64,000 nt of DNA from Oceanobacillus massiliensis str. N'diop (lineage in GTDB: Bacteria; Bacillota; Bacilli; Bacillales; Amphibacillaceae). Where the stretch lies: NCBI RefSeq assembly GCF_000285495.1, contig NZ_HE610978.1, positions 382,031 to 446,030 on the forward strand. Direction: 5' to 3'. Made by a program: the position numbers and the translations under genes. Below, one piece after another: positions 28,447 to 38,316 of this stretch. Every line of letters starts with the position of its first letter. Positions within the stretch are counted from its first letter, which is position 1. The notes beneath the pieces are model-generated. The model was not told the origin of the DNA, searched no databases, and was given only the letters and a program-made list of their open reading frames with translations.

Positions 28447-28447
28447 C

Positions 28448-28476
28448 ATTATAGTTAATTTTTTGCATGGTTGCAA
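28448..28476 (-). promoter_or_regulatory. SigA promoter of the pheST T-box transcript
   Basis: TTGCAA (28471-28476) and TATAAT (28448-28453) are separated by exactly 17 bases on the minus strand. The promoter lies directly before the leader RNA and just downstream of the ysgA stop. Confidence 0.85.
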
Positions 28477-28478
28477 CA

Positions 28479-29216
28479 TTATCTTTTCAAATGATACATC
28501 AGGATTCCGGCCGCAATGCTGACATTAAGCGATTCTGCCCTTCCATAGATCGGTATTGTCACCGACTGATCGGCAATTTCTATCAATTCCGGCTGTACAC
28601 CGGCACCTTCATTTCCAAGGATGATCGCCACTTTCCCATTAGGTGAGACTTCTTTGTAATTGACTGCATTCAATAGAGCGGTTGCCCATACCGAAAAGCC
28701 TTCCTGTTTAAGGACTTCCACTTCCTCTTTAAGTTCTGCATGGTAGATGGGAATATGGAAAAGGGATCCCTGTGTGGAACGGATCACTTTATCATTATAA
28801 AGGTCAACAGTGCCCTCACCGATAATAATTCCATCCATACCCGCTGCATCGGCAGTACGGATGATTGTTCCCAGATTACCGGGATCCTGTATGGAATCAA
28901 TGATGAGAAAATGGTCGCCATTGCGGTCCTTTGGTTCTTTGATTTCCATAATAGCAAGAACGCCTTGCGGGGAAGGAGTTTGTGAAATATATGCCATGAC
29001 ATTTCCGCTTACTCGTTCAACTCGATATGCTTCTGTCCAATCGGGAAGTTTGATATCCTCCTGTGCAATAATCTCTACTATCGTCCAATCACTTTTTGAC
29101 GCTTCCTCCAATAAATGGAAACCCTCCACAATAAATGTTCCGCTATTTGTTCTCTCTTTACGCTTATGCAGTTTTTTCAAGGCTTTTATTTTTTCATTTT
29201 TTACTGAGGTAATCAT
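28479..29216 (-). CDS. ysgA: TrmH/SpoU-family RNA 2'-O-methyltransferase (YsgA-like)
   Basis: This SPOUT methyltransferase of about 245 residues has an N-terminal substrate-binding domain (about 1-95, FIVEGFHLLEEA) and the trefoil-knot SAM domain. SpoU motifs are DSIQDPGNLGTIIRTADAAGMDGIII (motif 1), AIILGNEGAGV (motif 2) and VTIPIYGRAESLNVSIAAGILMYH (motif 3), each divided here by name only. The start is ATG 29216, 8 bases after AAGGAT. The target is presumably rRNA. It lies between sspI (divergent) and the pheST promoter. Confidence 0.93.
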   Translation of the reverse strand: MITSVKNEKIKALKKLHKRKERTNSGTFIVEGFHLLEEASKSDWTIVEIIAQEDIKLPDWTEAYRVERVSGNVMAYISQTPSPQGVLAIMEIKEPKDRNGDHFLIIDSIQDPGNLGTIIRTADAAGMDGIIIGEGTVDLYNDKVIRSTQGSLFHIPIYHAELKEEVEVLKQEGFSVWATALLNAVNYKEVSPNGKVAIILGNEGAGVQPELIEIADQSVTIPIYGRAESLNVSIAAGILMYHLKR

Positions 29217-29316
29217 ATTTTTCATCCTTATCCATTATTTCTATCTGTATCATACATATTTTAGCCACCCTTGGTCAAACTATCTTTAGTTTATAAAATG
29301 ACAAGGAGTGTCCTAG

Positions 29317-29541
29317 ATGGATCTAAATTTAAGAAAAGCGATTTATTCCAACATTGCCACAAACGATCAGCAGCAGCTGGAAGCAACAATTGTGGATGCC
29401 ATTCAAAATGGTGAAGAAAAAATGCTTCCTGGGCTTGGTGTGCTTTTTGAATTAATCTGGCAGCAATCCGCTGAAGAAGATAAAAAAGAAATGATTGATG
29501 CACTGGAGCAAGGTGTTAAGCAATTACCTGATGCTCATTAA
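29317..29541 (+). CDS. sspI: Small acid-soluble spore protein I
   Basis: This 74-residue minor SASP is made in the forespore. It matches the family along its length: [33 protein letters not shown] and the acidic helix ending in [11 protein letters not shown] 29317 follows AAGGAG. In B. subtilis sspI is transcribed by SigG next to ysgA and pheST, the same context as here. I could not identify a convincing SigG promoter by eye. A terminator follows within 16 bases, so it is monocistronic. Confidence 0.95.
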   Translation: MDLNLRKAIYSNIATNDQQQLEATIVDAIQNGEEKMLPGLGVLFELIWQQSAEEDKKEMIDALEQGVKQLPDAH

Positions 29542-29556
29542 CAGATGAATAATGTC

Positions 29557-29589
29557 AAGGATGGTTGTTCCGGCAGCCATCCTTTTTTT
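29557..29589 (+). terminator. Terminator after sspI
   Basis: AAGGATGG pairs with CCATCCTT, followed by TTTTTTT. Confidence 0.9.
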
Positions 29590-29768
29590 CTTCCAAACAC
29601 AGTATTGCTGCATCCCCTCTCCCTTCCCATCCTAAAAACCGATTTAAATGTAGCCCAATTTGACTACTAAGTTTTTAAATGATATAAAAAATTGAAACAG
29701 TTTTTATTATATGTTACAGAAATTTATAATACACTTGTTAAAACGAAGGAAAAGAGAGGGGAAAATTT

Positions 29769-31351
29769 GTGGTAGAATCTGGTTATAACCAAAAGAAAAA
29801 GGGGTATCCAAAGGCATTATTGCACTTATTGCAGGTGTAATCGTATTGGCCGGCGGCAGTGCTGCAGCCTTTATGTACCTGAATGCGTCGCCAAAGGCAT
29901 CTTACTTTCTTGCAGAGAAAAATACGTTGGAATACATGACGGATCAATTTGAAAATCGCTATCAGCCTGAATTGGACTGGTACGAAAAGACACAACAAGA
30001 AAAGACTGCTTCGACAATCGAGCTTTCCGGATCCTATAATGACCCGGCAGCAGTTACTGGATATGGAATGGACCCAGCAATGTTTATCAATAACTCCAGC
30101 ATCACCATTGATGCACAGTCTGATATGCAGAACCGACAATTGTATACTGGGCTTTCTGCCAATATAGGCGGTATGGAAGTAAGTGATATTGAATTCTTTT
30201 TGGATGAAGAGAAAGTAATGCTTGGTCTGCCATTCATCGAAGAAGTCCTTCAGTTCAACGATGAAGATCTCGGCCCACTTTTGCAGGACATTGACCCAAA
30301 CCTGTTTACTGGGGAAGAAACACTTAACCTCGAAAGTCTCTTCGATTCTGCCCAGGGTGTACTGCCTGAAGAGGATCTGGAATACCTGGAGGAAGAATAT
30401 ATGAAACTGATCTATGATGAACTTCCAGAAGAAGCCTTTACTAGCAGTGATGAAACGATTGACGTTAATGAACAATCGATTTCGGCCGAAAAAATTGCCC
30501 TTGATTTAAGTGAGCAGGAGCTGAAGGATATAATGAAGACTGTTCTGGACAAGATGGAAAATGATGATAGATTAAAAGAAATCATCAAGGAACAGGCTGC
30601 TGCACAGCAATTCGGCAATACGATGTATATGCAAAACGACCTGGATACATTAATCTCTGATTTCGACACGGCGATTGCAGATATGAAAACTGGACTGGAA
30701 GACTTCCGTATTCCGGATGGTCTGAAATCAACTCTATGGATACATGATGATAAGATAGTGCAGCGTGATTTCTCTATCGAGATGGGGCCAACTGCTGAAG
30801 AACTGGGTTTGTTTACGATAAAAGGTTCGCAGCTGCTGACGGAGACCAATCAATTCTTTAACTATGATTTCTCTTTCTCTGATGCTTATTCAGATGGCAC
30901 GGTGAATCTTGCTGGAGACCTGAACTGGGAGGATGATCAGGCAAAAGACTCTATCAAGATAGCGATGGAAGATCTTGAGCTTTCCTATGAGGGTTCTGAA
31001 ACGCTTGAAGATGGCTCACGAGAATTCGACAGGACATTTACACTTCAGGAACCGACCAGCGGCGGCGGAAGCCTCTTATGGAGCGGGAATGCCAGCTATG
31101 AAAATGACCAAATGAATTCGGAACACAACTTCTCATTGGAGACTCCCGATATCAGTCAGGATATGATCTCATTCAATATTATTAGCGAAGGCAAAACAAT
31201 CGATTCAGTAGAGTCACTTAGTGAAGACAATGTCAAAAATATTGGCGGCATGTCTGCAGATGAAATACAGCAATATATCGAAAACGACATAACACCAAGC
31301 TTCCAGCAATGGCTATTCGGCATACTGGCCGGCGGAGGATTGGGATTCTAA
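29769..31351 (+). CDS. Large membrane-anchored extracytoplasmic protein of unknown function, frameshifted near its start
   Basis: The main frame (from 29846) gives about 500 residues: the end of a membrane helix (GGSAAAFMYL), then a long acidic extracytoplasmic part rich in Asp, Glu and Ser. It may belong to the family labelled DUF6583, but I am not certain. The helix and its basic N-terminus are split. GTG 29769, behind GAGAGGGG, reads MVESGYNQKKKGYPK; the downstream frame supplies KGIIALIAGVIVLAGG. One extra A in the AAA run near 29811 joins them perfectly. It stands 100 bases before an ABC exporter operon on the same strand and may be its partner. Confidence 0.75.
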
Positions 31352-31452
31352 AGCAGGATTCAATCGTCATTGCCTAAAACTGCCGCAAAGAAAACGTTTG
31401 ACTTAAATTGTTTGCTATCTCTTTAATTCACATAAGAAACGAGTGTGTCACG

Positions 31453-32676
31453 ATGCATTTCATGAAGCAGCTATTCTTATTCACCCAAAATCATCTAATG
31501 CAGCTTAGGAGGAAGTGGTTATCACTTCCTCTTCTTTTCATTTTCCCTGCAGTCATTGTCGGCCTTGCTGCAGTCATCATCATCACCCTGTTCTCCCCTT
31601 CTGAACAGGATCCGATTAAGATAGGGCTTGTTGACCATGATCAGTCTTCGGAAACGAAATTGGTCACTCAATTAATAGAGGAATCTTCACAATTAGGTTC
31701 CTACCTTACCATACAAAATATGACAGAAAACGATTCGAAAAACGCAATCACCAAAAATGAAATCAGCTCCTACCTCATTTTTCCTGAAAATTTCACGAAT
31801 CATCTTTATCAGGGGGAATCTGTAGAATTGCCAATTGTCGGAAATCCGGATCAGCCAATCGAGAGTTATATGATCAATGAGCTGATTGAGAGTGTAACGA
31901 GGCATATAGGCGCCTCACAGGCCAATATTCTGACGATTAATTATTATGCCAAAGACCTCGGGATGGAGGATGAAGCGCGCAATGATTTTGTTTACCAGCA
32001 ATTCCAGGAATTTTTATTTTATGCGCTTGGCCGTGAGCAAGTAATCAATCAAAAAGAGATATCCAACATGGCTACCTCTTCCCCGCTCTCCTATTTCTTT
32101 CTGGGTGGGTGGTATATTATCACAACCGTTTGGATGCTATCTATCTATCAATTGCTCACAAAAGAAAATCCAGTCCGTCTGAAAAGCAGAATGAGACTAT
32201 ACGGTGTAATAGATTTACATCAGATCCTGGCAAAAATCTTGGTAACATTAGCCACCTGCAGCCTCTTTTCCATATTGTCATTATCTTTTCTTTCTTCTGT
32301 TTTTGAAGCTGACATTGTGCTGCAGGATTATGTGAGGATTTCATTGGTGACTGTACTTTACAGCAGCTGTTTTCTCCTTAGCCTTGGCATTCTGGAATCA
32401 CTGTTTGATTCCCAAAGGATTCGACTGCTGGCCCAGTCACTATTGACCATCATTACCTTGCTTCTGAGCGGCTCTATCGTTCCTGTCATCTATTACCCAT
32501 TATGGATTCAAGAGCTCCTTCCTTATCTCTTTTTCCATGAAGGGCTTTACTGGCTGCAGGAAATTATACTGCATGACAGACTCTATGCCGACTTTACTCC
32601 ATTATTGTTAATGAATGCTGCGGTTTTCTTGATACTTTGCGGCATCTCACTTTGGAAGGAGCGTGCAGCGATATGA
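31453..32676 (+). CDS. ABC-2 type exporter permease, first of two
   Basis: This permease of about 407 residues has one N-terminal membrane helix (about 22-45), an external domain of some 170 residues (IKIGLVDHDQ, IFPENFTN, LPIVGNPDQP) and five or six C-terminal helices. This is the ABC2_membrane_3 layout seen in drug and lantibiotic exporters. The start is uncertain: the ATG at 31453 has no strong ribosome site, and a TTG at 31408 is the far alternative. The stop overlaps the next start as ATGA, showing translational coupling. The substrate is unknown. Confidence 0.85.
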   Translation: MHFMKQLFLFTQNHLMQLRRKWLSLPLLFIFPAVIVGLAAVIIITLFSPSEQDPIKIGLVDHDQSSETKLVTQLIEESSQLGSYLTIQNMTENDSKNAITKNEISSYLIFPENFTNHLYQGESVELPIVGNPDQPIESYMINELIESVTRHIGASQANILTINYYAKDLGMEDEARNDFVYQQFQEFLFYALGREQVINQKEISNMATSSPLSYFFLGGWYIITTVWMLSIYQLLTKENPVRLKSRMRLYGVIDLHQILAKILVTLATCSLFSILSLSFLSSVFEADIVLQDYVRISLVTVLYSSCFLLSLGILESLFDSQRIRLLAQSLLTIITLLLSGSIVPVIYYPLWIQELLPYLFFHEGLYWLQEIILHDRLYADFTPLLLMNAAVFLILCGISLWKERAAI

Positions 32677-33806
32677 TATCGATTATCCATACACGATGGA
32701 CCCTTCTGAAGAAACAATGGCGATCCCTGCTCTTCTGGCTGCTGCTGCCAATTATTGCAACGGTTATTATCATTCATATCACAAGCTCCATTCAGGAGGA
32801 TAGCAAGATACCGGTAGGGATTGTGATGGAGGAGCATACTTCCATGGCTAAGAAACTTGCAGAATCATTGCAGGATTCCCCATTGATAGAAGTGGTCAAA
32901 GTGACTGAACAGCAGGCCCGCACGATGATTGAAACCCATGATCTTGACAGTGCCTTCATAGTGGAAAAGGGCTATGCGGAGCAGATCCAGAGAGGAACCC
33001 GCAATCATTTGATTACAGGCTATAGATCTAACCTGTCATTTGCCTATACACCTGTAAGCGAAATGGTTATGTCATATGTACAGCAGGATGCTGGGAAATC
33101 ACGGGCAGCCCATACTATCATTACGCTCGCCGAAAATCTGGAAAAGGGTAGTCCGTTTACCTATTCTGAAATCATTGCGAAGATACAGGACGTCCAGGAA
33201 AACGAGAACCTGCTCCGAACAGCCTTTTCCTTTGCAGATAATAGCCACGCACAGCATCATAATGAATTTACTCTATGGAATATTTGGGGGCTATGGGCAA
33301 TTTTCAGCGTTCTCTCTTCCCTGATGCTGTCCGATTGGATCATCAAAGAAAAGAATTCCGGTCTCCTGCCGCGCTTTGCCTTTATTCGTTTTACCCATAA
33401 AAGCTACCTATTACAGAATCTGGGCTTCTATATAATGATGCAATTACTGTTTGATCTGTTGGCTGTCATAGCTTTTCGGATACTTCTTGACGAAACCTTC
33501 AGCTGGGGGTTTCTCGCTGCCATGGCTATGTTTCGCTTACTATGCAGTATAGGATCTTTTCTGCTGGCATTGCTTTTTAAAAATGTATATTTATATTACA
33601 GTATCAGTTTTGCCATTGTATTGTTTTTGACCATTGCAAGTGGTGCTGTACTGCCAGTCGAGGGACTGACAAGCCGATTGAACTGGCTTGTTCACATAAA
33701 TCCGCTCCATCCCTTTTTAAGTCAGGAGTTTTGGAATCCATGGCTGCTGATTTTATTCTCTATCACGAGTATTTGGTTTTTTAAAGGAGAGAAATGGAAT
33801 GCTTAG
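32673..33806 (+). CDS. ABC-2 type exporter permease, second of two
   Basis: This 377-residue permease has the same layout as its upstream neighbour: a first helix (LLFWLLLPIIATVIIIH), an external domain (IPVGIVMEEHTSMAKKLAESL is its first strand and helix) and six C-terminal helices. The two probably form a heterodimer. ATG 32673 overlaps the stop of the first permease by 4 bases and has AAGGAGCG about 10 bases upstream. Its 3' end overlaps the ATPase gene by 8 bases. External-domain similarity to the first permease (KIGLVDHDQ versus PVGIVMEEH) suggests an old duplication. Confidence 0.86.
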   Translation: MISIIHTRWTLLKKQWRSLLFWLLLPIIATVIIIHITSSIQEDSKIPVGIVMEEHTSMAKKLAESLQDSPLIEVVKVTEQQARTMIETHDLDSAFIVEKGYAEQIQRGTRNHLITGYRSNLSFAYTPVSEMVMSYVQQDAGKSRAAHTIITLAENLEKGSPFTYSEIIAKIQDVQENENLLRTAFSFADNSHAQHHNEFTLWNIWGLWAIFSVLSSLMLSDWIIKEKNSGLLPRFAFIRFTHKSYLLQNLGFYIMMQLLFDLLAVIAFRILLDETFSWGFLAAMAMFRLLCSIGSFLLALLFKNVYLYYSISFAIVLFLTIASGAVLPVEGLTSRLNWLVHINPLHPFLSQEFWNPWLLILFSITSIWFFKGEKWNA

Positions 33807-34470
33807 TGTACAATCGCTAACGAAATCATATGGAAAAAAAGAAATACTGAAAAACCTGTCCTTCAACGTACATAGCGGTGAAATCGTCGGGCTGGTCGGG
33901 GAAAATGGTGCAGGCAAATCTACTTTGCTCCATATTCTGGCCACCTTGAAAAAAACGACAAATGGAGAGATTTTTCTTAACGGCCATGCCTACAGCAGCA
34001 GTAACAGCAATATCCGCAAGCAGATTGGCTTCGTCCCCCAGGATATTGCACTTTGGGAAGACTTAACGGTTGAAGAAAACATGATATTCTTCGAAAAATT
34101 GTCCTGGATAACAAAAGATAAGCAGCAATTACAGCAGCTTTGTCTCGACATGAATCTGGAGAAATGGAAGGAAACCGTAAATACATTATCTGGCGGCATG
34201 AAGCGCAAGCTAAACCTTGCTATCAGTCTTATACACGACCCACAGGTACTGCTCTTGGATGAACCGACAGCAGGAATCGATTTAAAATCACGGAAAGAGA
34301 TTGCAGCTTACCTTAAAAACCTAGCAGAAGAGCATCATAAGATCATTATCTACACGTCACATGATGTTGATGAAATCAGCAGTCTCTGTGACCGCGTTTT
34401 ATGCATTGGGGATGATTTATTCTATAAAGAGATCCTGGAGGCTGCTGGTAAACATGTTGTCACATTTTAG
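33799..34470 (+). CDS. ABC transporter ATP-binding protein
   Basis: This 223-residue cytoplasmic ATPase drives the two permeases. Walker A is GENGAGKST, the Q-loop is IGFVPQDIALW, the signature is LSGGM, Walker B is LLLDEPT, and the switch histidine is in YTSHDVDE. The length is short but complete, lacking any C-terminal extension. It starts inside the end of the second permease (8-base overlap). Exporters of this type often confer resistance to antimicrobial peptides or export lipids; the specific role cannot be assigned. No two-component or peptide gene is adjacent. Confidence 0.92.
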   Translation: MLSVQSLTKSYGKKEILKNLSFNVHSGEIVGLVGENGAGKSTLLHILATLKKTTNGEIFLNGHAYSSSNSNIRKQIGFVPQDIALWEDLTVEENMIFFEKLSWITKDKQQLQQLCLDMNLEKWKETVNTLSGGMKRKLNLAISLIHDPQVLLLDEPTAGIDLKSRKEIAAYLKNLAEEHHKIIIYTSHDVDEISSLCDRVLCIGDDLFYKEILEAAGKHVVTF

Positions 34471-34534
34471 TATTGCTTATCCACAGGAATAGTCGTAAAA
34501 TAAGATGTATAAATATGGAAAGGAGCGATGTCAG

Positions 34535-35173
34535 ATGGAAATAGGGAATATACAGCAGATGATGCAATATCAAGCAATGTCTGGCATGACAAGCAACTCC
34601 GCTTCTGCAAGCATGTCTGGAGCTTCTGGATCTATTGGTTTATCGTTTCAGCAATTATTACTCGAAAAAATCAACGAAGCCCAGAGACTATCAAATGTAA
34701 ATTCGTCAATACAACATAACACTTCTTATATAAATTCATTTATAAATCCGATAGATGGTCCTGCTTCAGGATCAGTCACTGCTAATCCGATTCCAGATAC
34801 AGAATTTGATATGCTTATCTCTGATGCCTCCAAGCAATATGGTGTAGATGAAAATCTTATTCATGCAGTAATCAAAAACGAATCGAATTACAATGTTATG
34901 GCAAAAAGCTCTGCAGGTGCTCAGGGGCTAATGCAGCTAATGCCCGCGACCGCTGCCGGTCTTGGCGTGGCCAATTCCTATGATGCACGTGAAAACATAA
35001 ATGGCGGGACTAAATATCTAGCTCAAATGCTCAACCGCTACGATGGCAATATTCAGCTGGCACTTGCCGCATATAATGCCGGAGCAGGCAATGTGGAAAA
35101 ATACCAGGGTATTCCTCCATTTGAAGAAACCCAGAATTATGTTTCCAAAGTAATGAATTCCTATCTTGCCTAA
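34535..35173 (+). CDS. Lytic transglycosylase, SLT domain
   Basis: The 212-residue protein has a low-complexity Ser/Gly/Met-rich N-terminal half (1-80) and a goose-type SLT domain (about 90-210). Catalytic Glu116 lies in [23 protein letters not shown] and the AYNAGAGNV motif follow. No signal peptide is evident, as in several Bacillus homologues (YjbJ type). Such enzymes cleave the glycan strand to give 1,6-anhydro-muropeptides. ATG 34535 is chosen because AAGGAGCG lies 8 bases upstream. It may be transcribed with the ABC operon (64-base gap). Confidence 0.9.
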   Translation: MEIGNIQQMMQYQAMSGMTSNSASASMSGASGSIGLSFQQLLLEKINEAQRLSNVNSSIQHNTSYINSFINPIDGPASGSVTANPIPDTEFDMLISDASKQYGVDENLIHAVIKNESNYNVMAKSSAGAQGLMQLMPATAAGLGVANSYDARENINGGTKYLAQMLNRYDGNIQLALAAYNAGAGNVEKYQGIPPFEETQNYVSKVMNSYLA

Positions 35174-35247
35174 AGATGCAAGGAATTCCTCAACCCGGTT
35201 CCCATTTTTCATGCAGAAAAGGCACTTCAGGACAGCCTAATCCTAAC

Positions 35248-35283
35248 AAAAGCGCAATCCCTCTAACGGGATTGCGCTTTTTG
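35248..35283. terminator. Bidirectional terminator
   Basis: A 14-bp perfect stem, AAAAGCGCAATCCC / GGGATTGCGCTTTT with a 6-base loop, has T-runs on both strands. It separates the convergent transglycosylase and dioxygenase-like genes. Confidence 0.93.
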
Positions 35284-35284
35284 C

Positions 35285-36268
35285 TCATTCATATTCTTTT
35301 TCGAATTCAATGGTACTTCTGATGGTATTGATTGGGCGAACAAGCTCTTCAATCTTATCGCGTTTTGGTTCCAGGAATGGCGGTAATGATAGACTTTCTC
35401 CCAACGTTTCATATGGCTCGTCCCCCATAAATCCCGGTCCGACTGTAGCAAACTCAAACAGGATCTGTGGTGCAATCTGTGAATATAAGGACCCGAAGAA
35501 GAAGCGGTCGACAAATCCAGAGGTCTGAAATCCAAAGCTGTGCATACGTTCCATCCATTGGTCAAGCTCTGCACGATTTTCCACTGCGAGTGCTGCATGA
35601 TGCACTGTTCCATATCCCTGTCTAGCCATTGGCATAACGGTATTATGCTCCACAATGATTTGGGCACCATTCCCGCCCTGACCAACTTCAAATAAGTGGA
35701 AGGACCCTTCCTTTGCAATCTCTTTATATTGCAGGACTTTCTCAAGCACTTCCTTAAAGTAATCGAATTGGGCAATCCGGACAAAAATAGGTCCGAGGCC
35801 AGTGATCGCATATTCCAATGGAACAGGTCCATTCTTCCATGGCGTACCGGATGCAATGCCTGAATTGTTTTCATCTGATATCAACTGATATTGCTGATCA
35901 TCAAAGTCTGCAAATGGTAATGTTTTAGTCCCGAATTGTTCCTTTATGCCGGAGTGTTTAACTTCCAGGCGGTCAAATCGTTTCACCCAATACGCTAATG
36001 CAGCATCACTTGGTACACGTAAAGATGTTCTGGAGATTTCATTCGTTCCATGGACTCCCTTTGGAATCCCCGGAAAATCGAAGAAGGTCATATCTGTCCC
36101 GGCATTCCCCTCATCATCTGCAAAGAAAAGATGATACGTTTGGATATCATCCTGATTCACTGTTTTTTTAACTAATCGCATTCCAAGAACAAATGTAAAA
36201 AATTCATAGTTTTTCTCGGCACTGCTTGTAATCGCAGTCACATGGTGCATTCCTTGTATACTATTCAT
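35285..36268 (-). CDS. Ring-cleaving dioxygenase-like VOC protein (MhqO/MhqE type)
   Basis: This 327-residue protein has two paired vicinal-oxygen-chelate domains. The metal ligands appear as HHVTAI (His8/His9 region), TVHHAALAV in the second half and a C-terminal Glu in ILFEFATVGPGF. Homologues in B. subtilis (MhqA, MhqE, MhqO) are induced by quinones and catechols through MhqR and are thought to open hydroquinone rings. The substrate is not proven here. ATG 36268 has GGAGG upstream. An AT-rich repeated element just upstream may be an operator. Confidence 0.88.
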   Translation of the reverse strand: MNSIQGMHHVTAITSSAEKNYEFFTFVLGMRLVKKTVNQDDIQTYHLFFADDEGNAGTDMTFFDFPGIPKGVHGTNEISRTSLRVPSDAALAYWVKRFDRLEVKHSGIKEQFGTKTLPFADFDDQQYQLISDENNSGIASGTPWKNGPVPLEYAITGLGPIFVRIAQFDYFKEVLEKVLQYKEIAKEGSFHLFEVGQGGNGAQIIVEHNTVMPMARQGYGTVHHAALAVENRAELDQWMERMHSFGFQTSGFVDRFFFGSLYSQIAPQILFEFATVGPGFMGDEPYETLGESLSLPPFLEPKRDKIEELVRPINTIRSTIEFEKEYE

Positions 36269-36290
36269 TTGATATTCCTCCAGTACATTT

Positions 36291-36318
36291 ACTTTAATTA
36301 AGATATCTTTAATTAATT
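36291..36318. promoter_or_regulatory. AT-rich repeat/palindrome upstream of the dioxygenase gene
   Basis: CTTTAATTAA occurs twice as a direct repeat around GATAT, and AAGATATCTT is a perfect palindrome at the centre. It sits 23 bases before the start codon. It does not resemble the known MhqR box. Confidence 0.4.
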
Positions 36319-36447
36319 ATAAATATAGCATGATAATGTGTTGCTGTCAATTAGGATCAATCATTTTTGTTCTTGATAATACCGGGCAAATTGGCAATAT
36401 AGCAGAATCTCCGCGGAACTGGCTTTTAGAGACATTTTTTCCTTTGC

Positions 36448-36478
36448 AAAAAAAGACCAGCATATCATTATGCTGGTC
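36448..36478 (-). terminator. Terminator after ysdC
   Basis: GACCAGCATA/TATGCTGGTC is followed by TTTTTTT on the minus strand, 8 bases after the ysdC stop. Confidence 0.93.
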
Positions 36479-36486
36479 AATAAATA

Positions 36487-37563
36487 TTAGGCCAATACTA
36501 GGCTTTTCACTGTATCTGAATCCATCTTTCTAATCACTTCGACTATCAACTTCACTGCATTTTCAAAATCATCGCGATGGAGAATTCCTGCATGTGAGTG
36601 AATATAGCGCGTTGCAATTGTGATGGATAATGAAGGAACTCCATTACCAGTGAGATGGATGGAACCTGAATCTGTCCCTCCACCAGCAATGGTTGCAAAT
36701 TGATATGGAATATCGTTTTCTTCTGCCGTTTTGACTACGAAGTCACGAAGCCCCTTATGCGATACCATGGAAGCGTCATATAGGACAATCTGCGGTCCTT
36801 TGCCCAGTTTACTGTCTGCTTCATTATCCGATATTCCAGGTGTATCCCCTGCTATCCCGACATCAACGCCAAATCCAATGTCAGGCTGAATCGTATGGGT
36901 AGCAGTTTTTGCCCCGCGCAGGCCAACCTCTTCCTGGATTGTTCCTACACCATAAACCACATTAGGATGTTCCTGGTCTTTTAATTGTCTTAACACTTCA
37001 ATAGCAATCGCGAGTCCAATCCGGTTATCCCAGGCCTTCGCCAATAAAAGCTTCTCATTTTTTAACGGAGTAAATTCAAAATAAGGTACAACAGAATCAC
37101 CGGGTTTTACACCGAATTCCAAAGCTTCTTCCCTGCTGGATGCCCCAATATCAATGAACATATCCTTGATTTCATATGGCTTTTTCCTTGCATCTGCCGA
37201 TAGGACATGCGGTGGTTTGGAGCCAATCACTCCAGTCACATCTCCCTTGCTCCCCATAATGGTAACACGCTGGGCAAGCATAACCTGGTTCCACCAGCCG
37301 CCTACTGTCTGAAAGTATATAAAACCTTTGTCATCAATCCGGCTGACCATAAAGCCAACCTCATCCAGATGACCTGCAATCATAATTTTTGGACCATCTT
37401 CCTTACCGATTTTTTTCGCAATGGAACTGCCAAGATTATCCATCTTCATTTCGTCAGCAAGCGGGCTGATATATCTTTCAAATACTTCCCTTACTTCTTT
37501 TTCATTTCCGGGAATGCCCTTTGCATCCGTTAGATCTTTAAGCATTGTCAATGTTTCATCCAT
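36487..37563 (-). CDS. ysdC: M42-family metallo-aminopeptidase/endoglucanase-like (YsdC)
   Basis: The 358-residue M42 peptidase is of the tetrahedral aminopeptidase (TET) type. Di-metal ligands are visible in [12 protein letters not shown] (His, Asp), [13 protein letters not shown] (bridging Asp), [10 protein letters not shown] (catalytic Glu-Glu), [14 protein letters not shown] and the final IHSHAGI His. Members of the family form large dodecameric cytoplasmic aminopeptidases. ATG 37563 has AGGAGG. It follows the dUTPase gene on the same strand at 52 bases and ends at a strong terminator. The position next to ysdB is as in B. subtilis. Confidence 0.94.
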   Translation of the reverse strand: MDETLTMLKDLTDAKGIPGNEKEVREVFERYISPLADEMKMDNLGSSIAKKIGKEDGPKIMIAGHLDEVGFMVSRIDDKGFIYFQTVGGWWNQVMLAQRVTIMGSKGDVTGVIGSKPPHVLSADARKKPYEIKDMFIDIGASSREEALEFGVKPGDSVVPYFEFTPLKNEKLLLAKAWDNRIGLAIAIEVLRQLKDQEHPNVVYGVGTIQEEVGLRGAKTATHTIQPDIGFGVDVGIAGDTPGISDNEADSKLGKGPQIVLYDASMVSHKGLRDFVVKTAEENDIPYQFATIAGGGTDSGSIHLTGNGVPSLSITIATRYIHSHAGILHRDDFENAVKLIVEVIRKMDSDTVKSLVLA

Positions 37564-37615
37564 ATGTATTGCCTCCTATTTATCTATTCATTAGCCATTT
37601 TGGTTATTGCTGCCA

Positions 37616-38101
37616 TCAATATCCAGTGTTCTGCCTCTCATAATTTATCTCATTCTTCTTCATATATGCATGCTGGATATCCGATTCTGTGAAACCGAGG
37701 ATATTGCCGAGCTGAAGAAACTTTCCAAAAAGGAGATTGTAGTTGTTCTGGGTCGCTTCGCCCTTGAATTGGACCGCTGCTGCAAATACTTCATTAAATT
37801 GTTCTGTTTCGCTGTTGGAAGAAGCTTCAAGCTTATCTGAACGATAGCTTAAACCTTTCTCTAGCCCAAGTGATAGAATGAAATGAACGCCATCGACATA
37901 CTCTTCCAGAATGACCGATTTCTCATTTGCGGGCTTCTTGCTCCAGAATTTAAAGCATCTTGTTTCATTGGCAAGTTCCCCTATTTCCACAAGTAAAGCC
38001 AAATATTTCTCTTGAAAAATGTCTACCCCTCTCAAATCATGATTGTTTTCAATATATGTATCCAGTTGCTTTTGCATTGTAAATAATTGATCCCAGTTCA
38101 A
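37616..38101 (-). CDS. All-alpha dUTP diphosphatase (dUTPase_2 family)
   Basis: This 161-residue all-helical NTP pyrophosphohydrolase is related to MazG and the dimeric dUTPases. The metal-binding signature is EIGELANETRCFKFW followed by ILEEYVDGVHFILSLGLE, the paired E-x-x-E and E-x-x-D motifs. It would convert dUTP to dUMP, supplying dTMP synthesis and limiting uracil in DNA. That is relevant because ung in this window appears disrupted. ATG 38101 is directly preceded by AGGTGG. It precedes ysdC on the same strand. Confidence 0.88.
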   Translation of the reverse strand: MNWDQLFTMQKQLDTYIENNHDLRGVDIFQEKYLALLVEIGELANETRCFKFWSKKPANEKSVILEEYVDGVHFILSLGLEKGLSYRSDKLEASSNSETEQFNEVFAAAVQFKGEATQNNYNLLFGKFLQLGNILGFTESDIQHAYMKKNEINYERQNTGY

Positions 38102-38316
38102 AAATTTTCACCACCTGTATTCTTTTCTTTAGTCAGTTTTGTCCAATCCGATCATGGACTGTGACATAACAGCAATTGCGCACTTCCGCTGCGGTAGCCG
38201 CTTTCAGCGAAGCAAGCATACTCTGGTTCTGTGTACCGTTTACCATTACCTTGAAGAGAAAACCAGCCTTATATACAGTACCTTTATTTAATTGTATCAT
38301 GAAATTTTAAAAAAAG

